Assembly: GCA_963969365.1 (NCBI GenBank)
Contig: OZ017759.1
Location: 1,798,001-1,862,000, forward strand
Direction: 5' to 3'
Origin: Asterochloris sp. CNOR1
Taxonomy: Eukaryota; Chlorophyta; Trebouxiophyceae; Trebouxiales; Trebouxiaceae
Length of the DNA: 64,000 nt
The notes under the pieces are model-generated. The model did no database searches and was not told the DNA's origin. It saw nothing but the letters and a program-made list of their open reading frames with translations. Of this stretch, positions 43,989-57,200 are shown piece after piece (positions within the stretch are counted from its first letter, which is position 1; each line of letters begins with the position of its first letter). Made by a program: the position numbers and the translations under genes.

Positions 43989-44313
43989 TGTAGCACACAG
44001 CTACCTACTAGAACCTACCAGACCTGCCAGACACTTCTACTGCACCTGCCAGAACCTTCCATGAGCTTACCTTTATAAATATAAATAGAGGCCTGGTGTC
44101 CTGCTGTGCACTGCCTGCCTGTGCTTGCTGGCCTGCAGCAAGGACCTTTCCAGAGACCACAAAGACCTCTGGTCTGTGACAGCCGCAACGCGCTCCGACA
44201 AAATTCCAACCTCTCGAGTCTTCACTCGAAGGAGTGCGCACGACGACAAGGATGGGCAGAGGTCACTGCTGAGGAATACTCAGATCAAGAGGCCTGTAGC
44301 CCCCTCCATAGCC
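43989..44313 (+). mobile_element. Additional Gypsy-type LTR (right end approximate)
   Basis: The first 90 bp or so (TGTAGCACACAGCTACC onward) match the U3 of the neighbouring LTRs. After TATAAATATAAATAGAGG the sequence is unrelated to them, so this is a different subfamily. A possible end is CCTCCATAGCCA near 44,313, but no partner LTR is present to confirm it. Confidence 0.6.
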
Positions 44314-44954
44314 ATTTTTTTCCCTGAAATCTATTAAACTCTTGGAACCCCGCTGTAGTCTGCAGGGACATTCCTCCCAACCAGTTAAAGCAAAGTGACT
44401 GGCCGAGGCACCCATCGAAGCTACGTGAACCACTTCGCATTTCAAAGTCCCCCGTGTGCGGCAGTGCGCTGGGTTCCCCGAGCCCTTCTGCCTGCAGCTG
44501 GCTTCAAACAAGAAGCAAGACAATAGTAAAAGGTCCATAGTGCGGTGAAGAGCAGCGGTACAGTGTGACAGGTGTGGTCAATGGGGCACAGCTGAGGCTG
44601 CTCCACCAATCACAAAGAGAGCAGCCTGTGTTTGGTGGTCACCTGGCATACCTCTGTTACTGTCGGATTCTAACTACCGCACAGCTGCACAACCAACGTC
44701 TCTCTCCAGTCTGTGAAGCTGGGGCAGGTCAGTCCTTACCGACAACCCTTTCAACTGGCAAGCATTGTATTGTGTGGACTCCACGAAGCAATAGCAATGC
44801 ATAGAATCTAGCTGAATATGTACAGCACTCACCGGTCATTGAGCCTGCGCTGAAATGGCAAACACTGTGACACGGTGCAACTTATGAGTAGCTGAGTGTT
44901 GTACAACGCTGGCATGTGCCTGAGCCACAGCAAGTATAGGCTAGAGCTGCTAGT
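44314..44954. other. Gene-free spacer before amidase 3' end
   Basis: About 640 bp with no recognisable protein or RNA gene. It should include the amidase 3' UTR. Confidence 0.4.
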
Positions 44955-47900
44955 CTACTGTGCAGCGCGCGGGGGTGTTGAAGGAGGCGTGACCTGGGAG
45001 GTCTGCGCCTGCCCTGCCAGCCAGGCCCTGCTGTACTTGAGCTTGAGAGACTGGTCCACAACATCTGACTCGACCTTGTCTATGGGTGGCTGCATGAGAT
45101 GGTGCTTCGTCACCCCCTGGAATGCAGCCGCTAGTGCCAGCACCTGCAGAACCACAAGGACAGGTGGATCATTTCTGATTATAGGCACATGCCAACAGGG
45201 CACCAGGCCTCTCTCAGTTGGCTGGCAGGCAGGCCCATGAATAGACATGTAGGTGGCCCCAGTGATGCTGACCCCAGAAGTTGGCTTGCAGGCTACACAC
45301 CATTTCAGGTGGTGCACAACTCCCTCCCCCATTTTCAAGTAGCTGCGCTGGTTGGTACCATGACCCAGCTGTTCTACACGCTGCCTTCAGTTCTCAAGGC
45401 TGCTCACCTGATTCTGAACATCGAGCCTCAGGCAGTGCACGCAGTGGCAGCAAGGACTGCTTGCGACCTCACCTTGTTGTCCTGGTAGATGGGGGCATAG
45501 ATTCCCATAGTTCTGGGATCTTTCCTGGGTCCCTCTGTACCCTTCACCGGCACAAAGCTGGTGGGGACTACGATCTGTGGCAGCCCGACTAGATTGCCGT
45601 CATAGGCTAGGAACAAGGGGGGCCCGAGGAGAGCATCAATATTGTTGTCCAAGAAGAAATTTTCGAGCTCCTTGATGATTTGGCCGCGTGCCCGGGTGGC
45701 CTGCAGTGGTAGCCATTGGCTCGTTGCACTCCTTGTAAGTGGCTGTTTCTTGACATTGCTCAGTACAGCATGTGCTGCAGCTCCTTGCGTGCTTTTCATG
45801 CGTGCCCAGCGACGCAACACCCTTGCTGGCTTTTCTTTGGCGTGTTTCTGTGCCTCTGATGCATAGAACGCACACTGGACTGCCGTCCTGATGGCAGTGC
45901 CGTATGTGCGCATCGCATGGTCCTGCTTTATGCCGCACAAGCTGCGTGGCCCTAGTGTAGCGCTGCAGGACGCTACACCTAGGCAGACAGGCGGGGGTCA
46001 GGCACGCACATCTCCAACCAGGAGACAAGAGATGCTGCGGACAGTCGGTACCTGGATATACTCCACGCCGGGGATGGTCCTGGCAGCGCGCAGGGAAGGC
46101 GGCCACAAGTCCTGTCGGCGGTTCTGAGCATCGCGTCCAGACCTCTGCCAGTTGTCAAAGTGGGCAGCAGTCTCCACGTCTGCGCAGCAGGCAGCCCTAC
46201 ACCTTGACGGTCAAGGCCTTGGCTCTCTTGGGCGTGCGACGTCGTGTCAAGCTGCACTGTCATTAGGTAGTCCCTTTGCCTGCCTTTTCACACTGGACAC
46301 CTTGCGTTGTTAAAAAAGCTGCATGCAGGCCTGCCAAAATAGCCTGAAAGGCCTGCACAGAGGTGCTCATCTCAGATGCACAAGAGGGAGTGGCACGGGA
46401 CACGAGCCCAGTGGCGCTGTGCGCCCCATGCGCAACAGGCGCAGATGAGCTCACCCAGAATGATGCGGATGGCAGCCTTGGCCAAGGGGCTGCTTTTGAG
46501 GGTCACAGGCACAGTCTTGATCCCAAGCTTCTTGAACGCCTCCAGCACCTGCAGATTGCAACAGGCATTTGCTGCAATCACTCGCCTGCCCCCAGCAGGC
46601 AGGTGCTGGCATCTCATGTGCACTACATACACAGTACAAATGGCACGACACGCCCCTGAGCAACGCAAGTTGCGCCAAGAAAGCAGCCAGCGCTGGGAGA
46701 AGAGACCGGGCACCAAAGCAGGTAGCATGTGCTCCTGGGTGCAACCATGAGACCCCTACCTGCTGGCAGTCCCAGTCCTTGTCCTCAACATAGCCGACAG
46801 TGAGGGTGGTGGTATCCAGGCCAGAGCTCGCGCCAAAGGGGCCCTGCAGGGGGGCGTCAAAGGAGGAGGGGTCGCGTGGGTCCCGACCCCGGATGGCATC
46901 TAGCACGACCGCCGCATCCGCGGCCGTGCGTGCGAAGGTGCCCGTCTTGTCCTGCAGGCATTGCAGGAGGAGCTGTCCCTGGGTGCCGGCGTGGTTGGCA
47001 TGCTCGCGTCAGCGTCGACGTGCAGACTGGCACAGCCATGTAAGCTGGGGCTGCGCTGTCAGGCCTGCACAGACGTGTGCCAACTGTCAGGTTGCAGCTG
47101 CTCCACTCACATCCCTTGAAGAGCTATGCACACAGTACTGTGCATGTCAAGATGCCAGACCAGTGGCAGAAGCTACCTGCGAAGGCCATCAACCAACGTT
47201 GGGGCACAGAAAGGAGCAAGAACCCACTGTCAGTCGGCATGAGCAGGTGCATCATGGCAATTGCTGAGCATGCAGGGGTGGGCTGCAGCTGAGGCAGGGT
47301 TGCACCAGCCTGCTAGCAGAGCCACGCACCAGGGAGGGGGCCAGAGCCATCACGCCGGACCGGCCCACCACGCCAAACGAGGGTCGGAAACCTGTGATGC
47401 CGCACTGGCTGGCGGGGGAGGTGATGGAGCCGCAGGTCTCTGTGCCGATGGCAAATGGGACCATGCCCGCCGTGGTGGCTGAAGCCGACCCTGCACGCCA
47501 CCAGCTTGAGCGTGTGCCCACTGGTGTCCAGCACCATGCGCTGCACTGCTGGAGGAGGTACCATCTGACCATCACTCAATGGCCAGTGTCTCCCACGTGA
47601 CACATGTCCAGCATGCTGTCATGGTGCATGCTATCTGGCACGCTGCCGCAGCACAGGATGCACACCCAGGCCAGTGCCCCTGGGAGGGGCCTCAGAGGCA
47701 CAAGCTTTTACAGCCGCAGCTTGCGCGGGTGTTTGACAACAGGAAACATGCGATGCAGCAGCCAACCTGCAGAAGACCCGGAGGAGCCCTCCAGCAGGTT
47801 CCAGGGGTTTTTGGTGTAGCCCCCATGCCACACATCGTAATTGCCCATCTCCCCTGTGGACAGCTTGGCAATGAGCACCGCGCCCGCTGCCTTCAGCCTG

Positions 47901-49769
47901 CAATGCAGCAGCCCTGAAGCTGCTCAGGTCAGGATGTCCAGTATGCAGCCTCTTTCGAGATAGGTGGCATGCCTGGTGCATGCACACCCTAGAAGCACAT
48001 GCAGGAGGTGCAGGCCAGTCCCAGAGCACATGGCGCACACGCATGCTCCGGCCACGCACCGGGTGTACACATTGGACTCCTCCGCAATGACCTGGTCCTG
48101 GAAGGGCACGCAGCCCCAGGTGGTGGGGTAGCTGGGTACGGCTACTATGTCCTTCAGGCCATAGGGGATGCCATGCAAGGGCCCTAGGTAAGTGCCCTGG
48201 GCCAGCAGGGCATCTGCCGCCTCCGCCTGCTGCATGCCCAGCTCCTCTGTGAAGCAGATGACTGCTTCCAAAAATTTGTCCATCCTGCACGTGGGCTTGT
48301 TGAGTTGAGTGATGGTGGAGAGCAGAGCCGGTCAGTCCTTCTACCTCTGCAGCGCTTGAGCACCCTCTGATTGCCATCTGTAAGGCCATGCTGGTCACAC
48401 ACTGCTCATGCACATGTAGCTCTGTCAAGCAGTAATGAGCCGTTGTGCCTTAATCGGGTCAGGCAATCTCTAACAGGCATCCTTTTGCTACGTGTAGAGT
48501 GCCAGAATGGAAATATACCAGCTGCGCTTAGGTGTAGGTCTGGTGTCAGCAACGGCAGCTTCACAAGGTGTACACCCCAGGACACAACACCAGCACACAA
48601 AGGTTGAGGTGCAGGTAGGTTGGGCAGCAGGGACTCACTCTTTGGCACGCTTCAAAAAGATGGATGTCAACTCCACAGAAGAGATCTGTTTGGTGCTTAC
48701 GAGAGCGGCTAACTCCAACACCTGAGTCACAGCAGTGGCAGCCTGCTTCAATTCACAGGGTATACGCTCACAAACTTAAAGCATGCACAGGCACAGCTCT
48801 AAGTGTATGCGCCCTGTCGTGCAGCAACCCTGCCCAATTCTGACTAGCCTAAAGAGCGCACCAGGCCAACAGCACAAATCACAGCAGCTTGCAGGGCAGC
48901 TTGGCATTGCTGTTCTTGTTGTGCAATGTGGCCACCGTGGGCACTGCAGTGCACACAGCACACTCAAACAGACGCCAACCTATCGTGAAAAGCACAGCCC
49001 CCACACAGCAGCGCTCACCGGCATGAAGCACAGGGCAATGTCGTCTGCGGGGCGGCTGGTGTTCTCGGGCAGCGTTATGGCCCAGCCGTCTGACCGGGCT
49101 GGCTTGCCGTTGTGCTGACCGGGACGGTTGCCCATGGTGCTGTCAAATATGAGGGCCATGGGGTGGGCCACGCCGCCATCTTGGTGGCCGATTGCCTCCC
49201 GCAGCTGGGCATACCAGGGGAGGTAGTCCTTACTGATCCTGGCAGCCATCTCCGCCCTCTGCACACAGCGCAGGAGTCGGCACCCACTGCCATGAGCCTG
49301 TGCTGCTGGGAAGGCTGCATGCTGAGAGGTGCACAGGCACCTTCCCTGGTTGTAACTTGGCATATGCAGCTCCCATGTCAGGACCAGCTTGCAGTCAGCT
49401 GAAACCAGAGACTGCAAGGACTTGCGGGGGCTGCACCCAGGAACATGGACGGGACAGGCCATGCCCTGAAATGCACAACTTCTTTGATTGCAGTTATACC
49501 CTTCGATTGCAGTTGTACATATGTATGGTCCACATCTAGGGATGCGCATATTTAGTCTTGCTGGCAGGAAAGCCTACCTGGGTATCAGGGAATGGCCCAA
49601 AACCCCCAATCGTCTCTGCAGCCGCCACCAGGCTGACCATGCTCAGGCTGACTACCTTCTCCTGGCCTGTCTCCTCACTCTTGTCCTGAGGCGTCTCCTC
49701 CTTGTCCACCTGTGGACCCAAGTCCTCCACAACCTCTGCCTCCGTCTTTCCGCTCTGCTGCTCAGGCAT
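44955..49769 (-). CDS. Amidase signature family hydrolase
   Basis: This serine amidase hydrolyses an amide bond; the substrate is unknown. ATG at 49769 opens MPEQQSGKTEAEVVEDLGPQ, an acidic N-terminus, followed by SLVAAAETIGGFGPFPDTQ. Later exons give MALIFDSTMGNRPGQHNG (about 49,120), VTQVLELAALVSTKQISSVE (about 48,700) and the amidase core. The core carries the catalytic Lys in HGIPYGLKDIVAVPSYPTTW (about 48,130-48,190), the cis-Ser region LEGSSGSSA (about 47,770-47,800) and the nucleophile region VPFAIGTETCGSITSPASQ (about 47,400-47,465). These continue as DKTGTFARTAADAAVVLDAI, RAARTIPGVEYIQ and LVGLPQIVVPTSFVPVKG. The C-terminus is LALAAAFQGVTKHHLMQPP, with the stop at 44957-44955. The Ser-cisSer-Lys triad is intact. 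It resembles plant amidases of the At5g07360 type from memory, rather than GatA. Confidence 0.9.
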
Positions 49770-51231
49770 GGAGGCTGAGAGCTGTCACTGGCTGGGGCGG
49801 CTGCAGCCTTTCCTTGGGCCTGCGGGGAGTTTAGTGCAGGTACTCAGCAGATGCCATACTGTGAAGGCACTGCAACATTGACTGCATACATCGGTCTCTA
49901 CATGCTATGGGCAACACAGCAACTGTACCACAGCAACCCACAACATGGCTCACTTCGGCTCGTGCTGCACCCACGAATAGGTTCTGGGCTGTCTGAAACT
50001 GCTGCCTGCGGGTTGCAGCTTGCTTTTAGCGGGGTTGACCTGGCAGCCTGCATGTACAACACCCTAGTCAATCTTGTGGCAATTGAGCAGAAACATTGAT
50101 CCTAGAGTGCTACCGGAAGATGAGTTGAAAGAGGTTTGGAACCTACACAGTTGCGTCTCGGCACAAGATCACCTGGGGTGCTGTTCACAGGTTTTGCTTC
50201 TTGCGTGTGTCTGATCGAGCCCGCTTGTTGTTAAGCAGCGACCAGTGCGTGATGTCTTCTTTTGAGAGGGCAAGGTGCGGCAGGGTTTACAGAATGACAC
50301 AGATCAGTAAGTTACAAATTGACAGTTAGTTTGACCCGTCGATGCCGCGGGCACTGTCAAGTCACAACTAGACTTTTCATCATGCAAAGCACGCATGCGG
50401 ACAGTTGCACCTTCGAAATGGACGGCACGTCCTCCTCATGGGGGCAAACAACCTTTGGCACCCGTGCCAATGAAAAGTCATCATAATTGCTTTCAGAGAA
50501 TATCTTTTGCTAGCACTGAGCCTGATGGCTATCTTTGGAGGTTGCCCTACAGTGGCCCACAGTAAATGTACGTGTCCTTGTCGTACCCATCTTGCATCAC
50601 TTCAAGTCGTGGATGGTGGGAGGGCCATTGCGCAATATTTCTAGATATCAACAGCACCAGCTTGCAGGGACCACTTATCATGTTGGCCTGCCATAAGAGC
50701 AGGCCTCTGATTCTTTTGATGCTATGGCAACATCGCTGAATCCGCTTCTCTTCATTATATTTGTTACCCTGATGAGTGCCCTGCTGACTCTCAGGACTGT
50801 GACCTGTTTTGCTCGCATGGCAGGACCTACCTGTGTACTTGAGGCAGCCCTTACCCTGCACGGCGTGCATGACACAGACCAAAGTACCTGTGCAGCTTCA
50901 TGTTCAGACTTGACAATTAGGCTGTTGCAAGGCCGCTGGTGAGTGCAACCACAGGACGGCCGAGGGTTCTGCTTCTGATGGCCATATCTGAAAATTGCCA
51001 CAAGAAGACTGAGCTGGTGTGCTACCGCAGTTCTTCTGCATCGTCTGTCAGCAAGCAACATGGCATGCTGCTTGCCAGGAGTGGCCACTCCTGGTGCAAC
51101 CATGGTGCAACCTTATCGCAGATGTGAACACTGTGAACACCAAGGAGCAAAGCTTACAGGCATTTGGTCAAGTTGCCATCTCTTAAGTATACAGCAGAAT
51201 TTGATATCTTGCAGGTGTTGCACACGGTTAG
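49770..51231. other. Intergenic region: amidase promoter and TIC236 3' UTR
   Basis: About 1.46 kb between a minus-strand stop (TIC236) and the next minus-strand start (amidase). No convincing gene is seen; the 141-codon minus-strand frame at 50,678-51,103 lacks any feature. The region is more AT-rich than the exons. Confidence 0.4.
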
Positions 51232-54200
51232 TCAAGAGCGAGGCACTCCATCACTTGAATACTGAAAAATAAGGGTGCGAGGGTAGGGGGAGGATGATGA
51301 GATGTTAAACTGCATTCTGAGGCGGCTATTCAAATGATATGTGAGGGTCCACTGTGTTGCTATGTCGCTGTCTCGGAGTTTGCGGGCCATAGCAGCCTGC
51401 AGGCAGGGCAGCGAGCTCACTGCTGATGCACAAATGATGTGGCAGTGTGTGGCAGTGAGTGACATGATAGCAGGGACTCACCTGCAAAGACTTGCCAAAC
51501 TGTATTTCCACTTCTGTGCCCATGGTCAGCGATGACAGCAGAGCTGTCGGATCACTGTGTGGGTCAAGACTGAGCAGCCCAGGGATGCTTGGGGCAGAGA
51601 CTAGGCGCCACCTGCAGCACCACATGGCGTATACATATCTGGCTGCCCGGCTGGACTGCATGGTCTACTGTGTGCACCACACCTGGCCTGACCCAGCTGG
51701 CCCTGTGTCTGAAGCTTTGGCATCACAGCGTGTGCCGCTGATGCTGCAAGGCTGGACAGTGCCAGCTGGCCGTCCTCAGCCAGCAGTGCAGCAGCCAGCT
51801 GCCCCTCAAAGATCTTTGCAGCATCAGCAGGGTCTAGATGTTCCACACCTTCACCTGCAGAGAAGTGGGCACTGGAAGATTGTCACCGGCAATCATCTGC
51901 AAGATGCTGGAGATATCTCCACACAGAGTGAGACATGAGCTCAGCGCACCTCCTGAGCCAGCCAGAGGGGTCAGGATGAGGTGGTCCTGCCAGCTGGAGG
52001 CACGGCCCTGAATAAGGGCCCGCAGGTTTGCCCCTCGCAGTGCCATGTTGATGTTTGGGTCCAGGCCATGCTCAGGCACAAACTCAAGGCAGTTGGGGTG
52101 CTCCCGGTCTAGCGTCAATTGTGTCGCAACAAGATTGACCTGCAGCATGAGGTACCATAGCTCAGCCATGCACGCCTTGGCTTTCATTCTATCAAGTTTA
52201 CGGCAGTACTGCAAAGCTGCTGGAGTCAGCGGCCCACCTCGCCAGTATCAAGCTTGACAATTCCTGCCAGCTGCACGGCGTCCATCTGTGCGGGCCCATT
52301 CAGCACCACCTCGCCGCCAATGGTGAAGTTCATGACGACGGGGTAGCTGGCTCTCAGGTCAGGTCCCAGCTGCACCTTGAGGCCCCGCAGGACGACTTGC
52401 TCAGCAACAGCTGGCTGCACAAGAGGTGGCTGCTCAACCTGCGGCACAGTGCAGGATGCCATGGTCAAACCTTGACATTTTGCAAAAGCTGAAAGCAGAG
52501 AGTGGAGCTTGCCAGTCCTTGTTGCATGGACTTGTGAGTCTGATGGACAGGAAGAGGGCCCCATCTCATACAGAAGACTGAGGCTCCAGCCAGGACTGGA
52601 AAATAGCCTCACGTGCAGCACCTCCAGGCGGTCCAGCTGGCGAGCCAGCCCATCATTGTGAGCAGCCAAGGCCTTGAACGCCTTGCTGACAATGTCTGGC
52701 TCAGCCACCTGGCTGTCGGTGCCAGCAGACCCTGATGGGACTGGCGCAGAAGCCTGGGGGTTGAGGGAGGCTGTCCCGCGGCTGAATCTGATGTTGCCAC
52801 CAATCTGGGGGTGCTGCAGATTGCCGCGCAGCTGCAGGTGGGCATCCACATTCCCTGCAGCGATAACGCCGCAGCTTGGTGAGGCCCTGTAGGGCTGGCA
52901 GCGGAGCCATGCAATGTGAGAGGTCTTTTCACGCTTGCAGCTAGCACTTTCTGTTCGTGGGCCTCCTGCATCAACCTAGTCAGTGGTTTCTGACCAGCAG
53001 AGGTTGAGCAAAGCCACAATGAATCATGTGCAAGCAAGCCCTTCAGGACTGGGCTATGGTCACAGCAGGCTGTAGAAAGGTGTTACTGCTGACCTGTGTA
53101 TACATTGCGTACACGAGTCTCCAGGCCGTTGACATCCATTGTGATGCCGTCCATCGGGGTCGATCTGCTGCGACCTCCCCGCTGCTGGGGTGCAGGCTGA
53201 GCGGGCGTCTGGGCTGCTGTCAGGGGCAGGCCTCCCCTCACACTGATGTGCCCCTTGCGGCCGACCCTGGCTTCAAGAAAATCCACCTACAGGCTAGCAG
53301 TCTAAGGCTGGAGAACATAACTCCCAGGCGTGGAAGGGGCACAGGGCATACAACACTTAAATGTTCTGGAGGAAGAAAGGGTTGGAGCTGTGCAGCAGAC
53401 AGTCGCCCTTCCTTGCCCTTGAGACTGCAAAGACGTCGTCTTCCCCTGCCTGCCCTGAAGGGTCAGCGCTGCGCAGAAGACTGGGCAGGCCCACCTGCAG
53501 GGCGTCGCCCTGCAGCGAGATGTTGGCGCCCACGCCTGTCATGGGGTAGCGCAGGTGAGGGCAGATGATGGTGGCCTTGGCAATCTGTGCCTCGCCAGCA
53601 ACGGCTGTGTCATGCACCTTGCCATGCATCCTGCAAGCAGGGCAACTCAGCATCAAGCACAATGCAGCCTTGTTTGCTGCCACATACAGGACACATGCAG
53701 AGGGGCGTGGTGCATGCAGCCAGCAGAGAGGGCAGCCCACCTGAGGTCCACAGCAGCACTGCCAGCCTGCCACTCAAAGTCAGGGGCAGCCGTGCTGAGC
53801 AAGGCCATGCCATTGTCCTTGAGGCTGACGGTGACCTCCATCTCATCTGGGGCCAGCTGGGGCTCCCCTTCAGCAAGAACGGGCTCCTGCTGGGCTCCTG
53901 CTCCTGCTGTGTGGGCAGCTGCAGCCTGAGATACCTGCAGCAGGCCCACAGCAGCGCTATGGATCTCCAGAGTCACCAGAACACCCTTGAGCAAAATGTT
54001 AGTCTCCAGTCTTCTCCAGCACAGCCAAAAGGTGTCAACACCGTACTGAATGTGCTTCTGTTGCAAGAAGCACATGCTACCCAAGGCACATCTGACATCC
54101 CCACACACCCTTTCAACCAAACTGTCAGACCATACGTGAAAGATGTCTCCTCCGCATGGAATGTGAATGGGCTGCACACGCCCCTCAGGCTCACCACTGA

Positions 54201-57200
54201 CGACTTGTAGGGCGCTGGCGGCGGCATGAGAGGGATGCTGCCCGCCAGATCGACGTGGCCTGTCTGCCTGAGGTCTGCAGGGACCAGGTGCATGCTGAAG
54301 GACAGGCGCTGCTCATTGTCCAGCTCTGCGTTGGCCTCTGCCTGCGCCAGGCGAGTAGTGCCCACGGCGCCGTCGTAGATGCGCACAACCACACTGCCCT
54401 CAGGGACGGCTGCACTGCCCTCTGCAGGCAGCCAGGGAGCTGCTCAGGGCCAGCTGCACCGTGCCGTATATTGGTGAGTGTTGCCACTCCCCTGTGCTGG
54501 AGGGGTCACGCTGCACTCAGGGGCACCTGTGCTGCACACAGCCAGGGGGGGCTGCTCGGCGCCAGAGCAGCCTGCTCCTCCTCCTGAGAAGTTGCACCCC
54601 TGGGACATGCCAATCTTGGGCTAGAGGCACAAATCACAAGCAGCTTACTTCCAAACACAATGCGGCCAGCAGCTGCAGCTCACCCAGCGATCCACGGATG
54701 TACAGCAGCCCATTCACAGGGCTGCTGGCGTACATGTCGTACGCAGGGCTCTTCTCAGTGCCTGGGCGGCTGCCGCGCACAAAAGGCATGCTGATGCCGC
54801 TGAAGGGATTGCTGTCCTTGGAGTTGGGCACCCCTCCGGCAGGAGGGGATGCCCCCACAGCTGGGGCAGCATGCCGGAGAGCAGGCATGGCTCGATAAAC
54901 CGGCTGCAGCACTGCCAGGGGGAAGTCTGTGAGCAACAGGGTGGCCTTCTGGCGTGCCCCCAGCAGGTTGCCCCGCACCAGCAGCTTGGCATCCCCAGCC
55001 TTCAGGCACAGCTCCTCCAGCTTGATCCCCTCAGCGCTGTGGCAGCTGCCAGCAGCCACTACCTGCAGCAGGCAGGCGCATCAAGCTGTTGGTCTCAGCA
55101 AGAAGGAGCCAACTCACGACTTGCTTGCTGCTGATGGTGACAGGCCGGCAGAGGATCACTGCTGGTGACACAGCCCTGCTGGTCCCATGTGCATGCGGGA
55201 CCAGAGCTGCTGCAGGCTGAGCAGGCTCCCAGCAGGACCCACCTGGTCCAGGCAGTACTCCCCCCACTGCCAGCTGCCGCCCTTCACATCAAATTCCAGG
55301 TTGGTAGCTCCCCCGCCCCCGCCATAGGCCTGCAGGCTGCCGTTCCAGCGCCCACGCAGGTCCTGCAGCCCTGGTAGGGCATTACGAGGGCTTCCCTTGC
55401 TGCTGTTGCTGGCTGCAGCATCATGAGTAGGTGGGCGCAGGTCTGCAGGGGCCTGCTGCAGCTCAGATCGTGCCTTGCGGGCCACCTCCTCCAGCTGCTG
55501 ACCCAGCTTCTGCAACAGGGGGCACAGAAGTTGTTTACAAGAACCAACCCAACAGGTTCTGAGCTCACGGGCAGTGCAGACAGGTGCTGTGACTCACAGC
55601 ATTGCTGTGCTCTGCACACCAAACAGCAACAGTGAAAGCACACTGGCTGGGACAGCCCAGCTGATGGGCCAGCTGTTGGTCTGCAAGAATGCTGCACCAC
55701 AGGCTCTCAACTCAGCACAGGTCTGCTTGGCCTCACCTCAGCCTGTGCGCCAGCGTTCTGCAGGCCCTGCAGAAACACACCCTTGGCCTGTTCATAGTCG
55801 CCTGGGGTGACTGCAGTGGCCCGGCTGAGCAGGCGGGCAGCCGGAAGCAGCTCCTCCATGTCAGCATCCGGCACAGCCACCTGCGCACACCTGGCAGCCT
55901 GAAGGCTCTGCTGCCACCATCCACACAGCCAGCTCTCTTCAGGCTGTGCTACAAATGCAAAGGCAACAGCATCCTGAGAGGATGTACCCCTCAGTCTGGC
56001 AACGCAAACGCTCCCATGACCTCCGGCGGCAGAGGCCTGCACAGCTCACCTGCACACGCCAGCGTCCAGTGGGCTGCTGCGGCAGCACAGGCGGGGCATC
56101 AGGGCCCTGCCGGCTGCGGTGCATGATGTCCAGCGGAGAGGCTCCAGGTGGCAGCTGAGCCATGCTGGCAGCGCTCTCGGGGATGCGGGCATTGGGAGGA
56201 ATGACGTATTCGCCCTGTACCTCATACCTGCAGCAGCCGCACCTGCCTGACACTGCCCCAGGACCTCACAGGCTGCAGCCAGCAGTCCTGGTCTGGCAGC
56301 ACTCATTTGCTGCACCACACATTTAAGGGGCCTGCAACCCCTGAAGCAAAGCAGCCTTCAGATCATTTGTGTACCACTCAGCCTGTTGCACAGACGTTGC
56401 TGCCATGACAATGATCGGCCCTCTGGTTTTGCAGCAGTATTGCCTCACGGTGAAGCAACTCGCTGCAGGATGAATGGTCCATCTTTCCACAGCTTTTGTG
56501 GGAGATGCTGGTAGCCACCTCTCTACTGGCTCAGGGACGCAGAATAAGCAGGCCTGAGGCTGCATCTTGCCTCATTTTCAAGTGACCACCACCACAACTG
56601 CCGCTGCTGCAGGCATGGCAAGCAGTGAGTGGTAGCCAGGTCTGCCCTCACTTGGAGATATGCTGCTTGAGGAGCGCCCTCTCCAGGCGCACCACATCGC
56701 GCTCCCAGCGGAAGGACCCGCTCAGGCTCTCCCCCTGCAGCCCGCTAAAGCGGGGGCCGTCAACGTTGACCCGGCCCCGCCCAGTGCGGGTGTCAAAATT
56801 GACGCTGAGGGAAGCCTCCTGCAGCTGCCCGCGCAGGCTGGCCACCTCCAGCTCATCCAGGGGCAGACCGAGCACAGCAGCCTCCACCACGCTAGTGCTG
56901 CTGTTCACCTGCGCGGATGTGGGTGGATGGTCTCAGGCGCAGGCTTTGACGGGCATCAGACACTGCAGTCATTTGTCACTCAACCCAGCTGCTGTGCCCC
57001 GTCACACCTTCAAGAAGGGTCAGGCTAGCTGCAGTGGGGCTGACAGTGTAGCCTGCAGCAGATATGCATTAAACGGCAGAGTTACCTCTGCAGACATAGT
57101 GAGCTGGCCGCATCTCAGCGAGAAGTGGCTGCCCCTGTCCCCATTGCCGGCAGTGACTGAAGAGGTCACTGGTGTCGTTGTGGACCCTGCAGGCCCAGCA

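Noticed and set aside
50547-51103. Minus-strand frames between TIC236 and the amidase
   Set aside because: They lie in AT-rich intergenic or UTR sequence. The translations are basic and Cys-rich without any fold-like periodicity.
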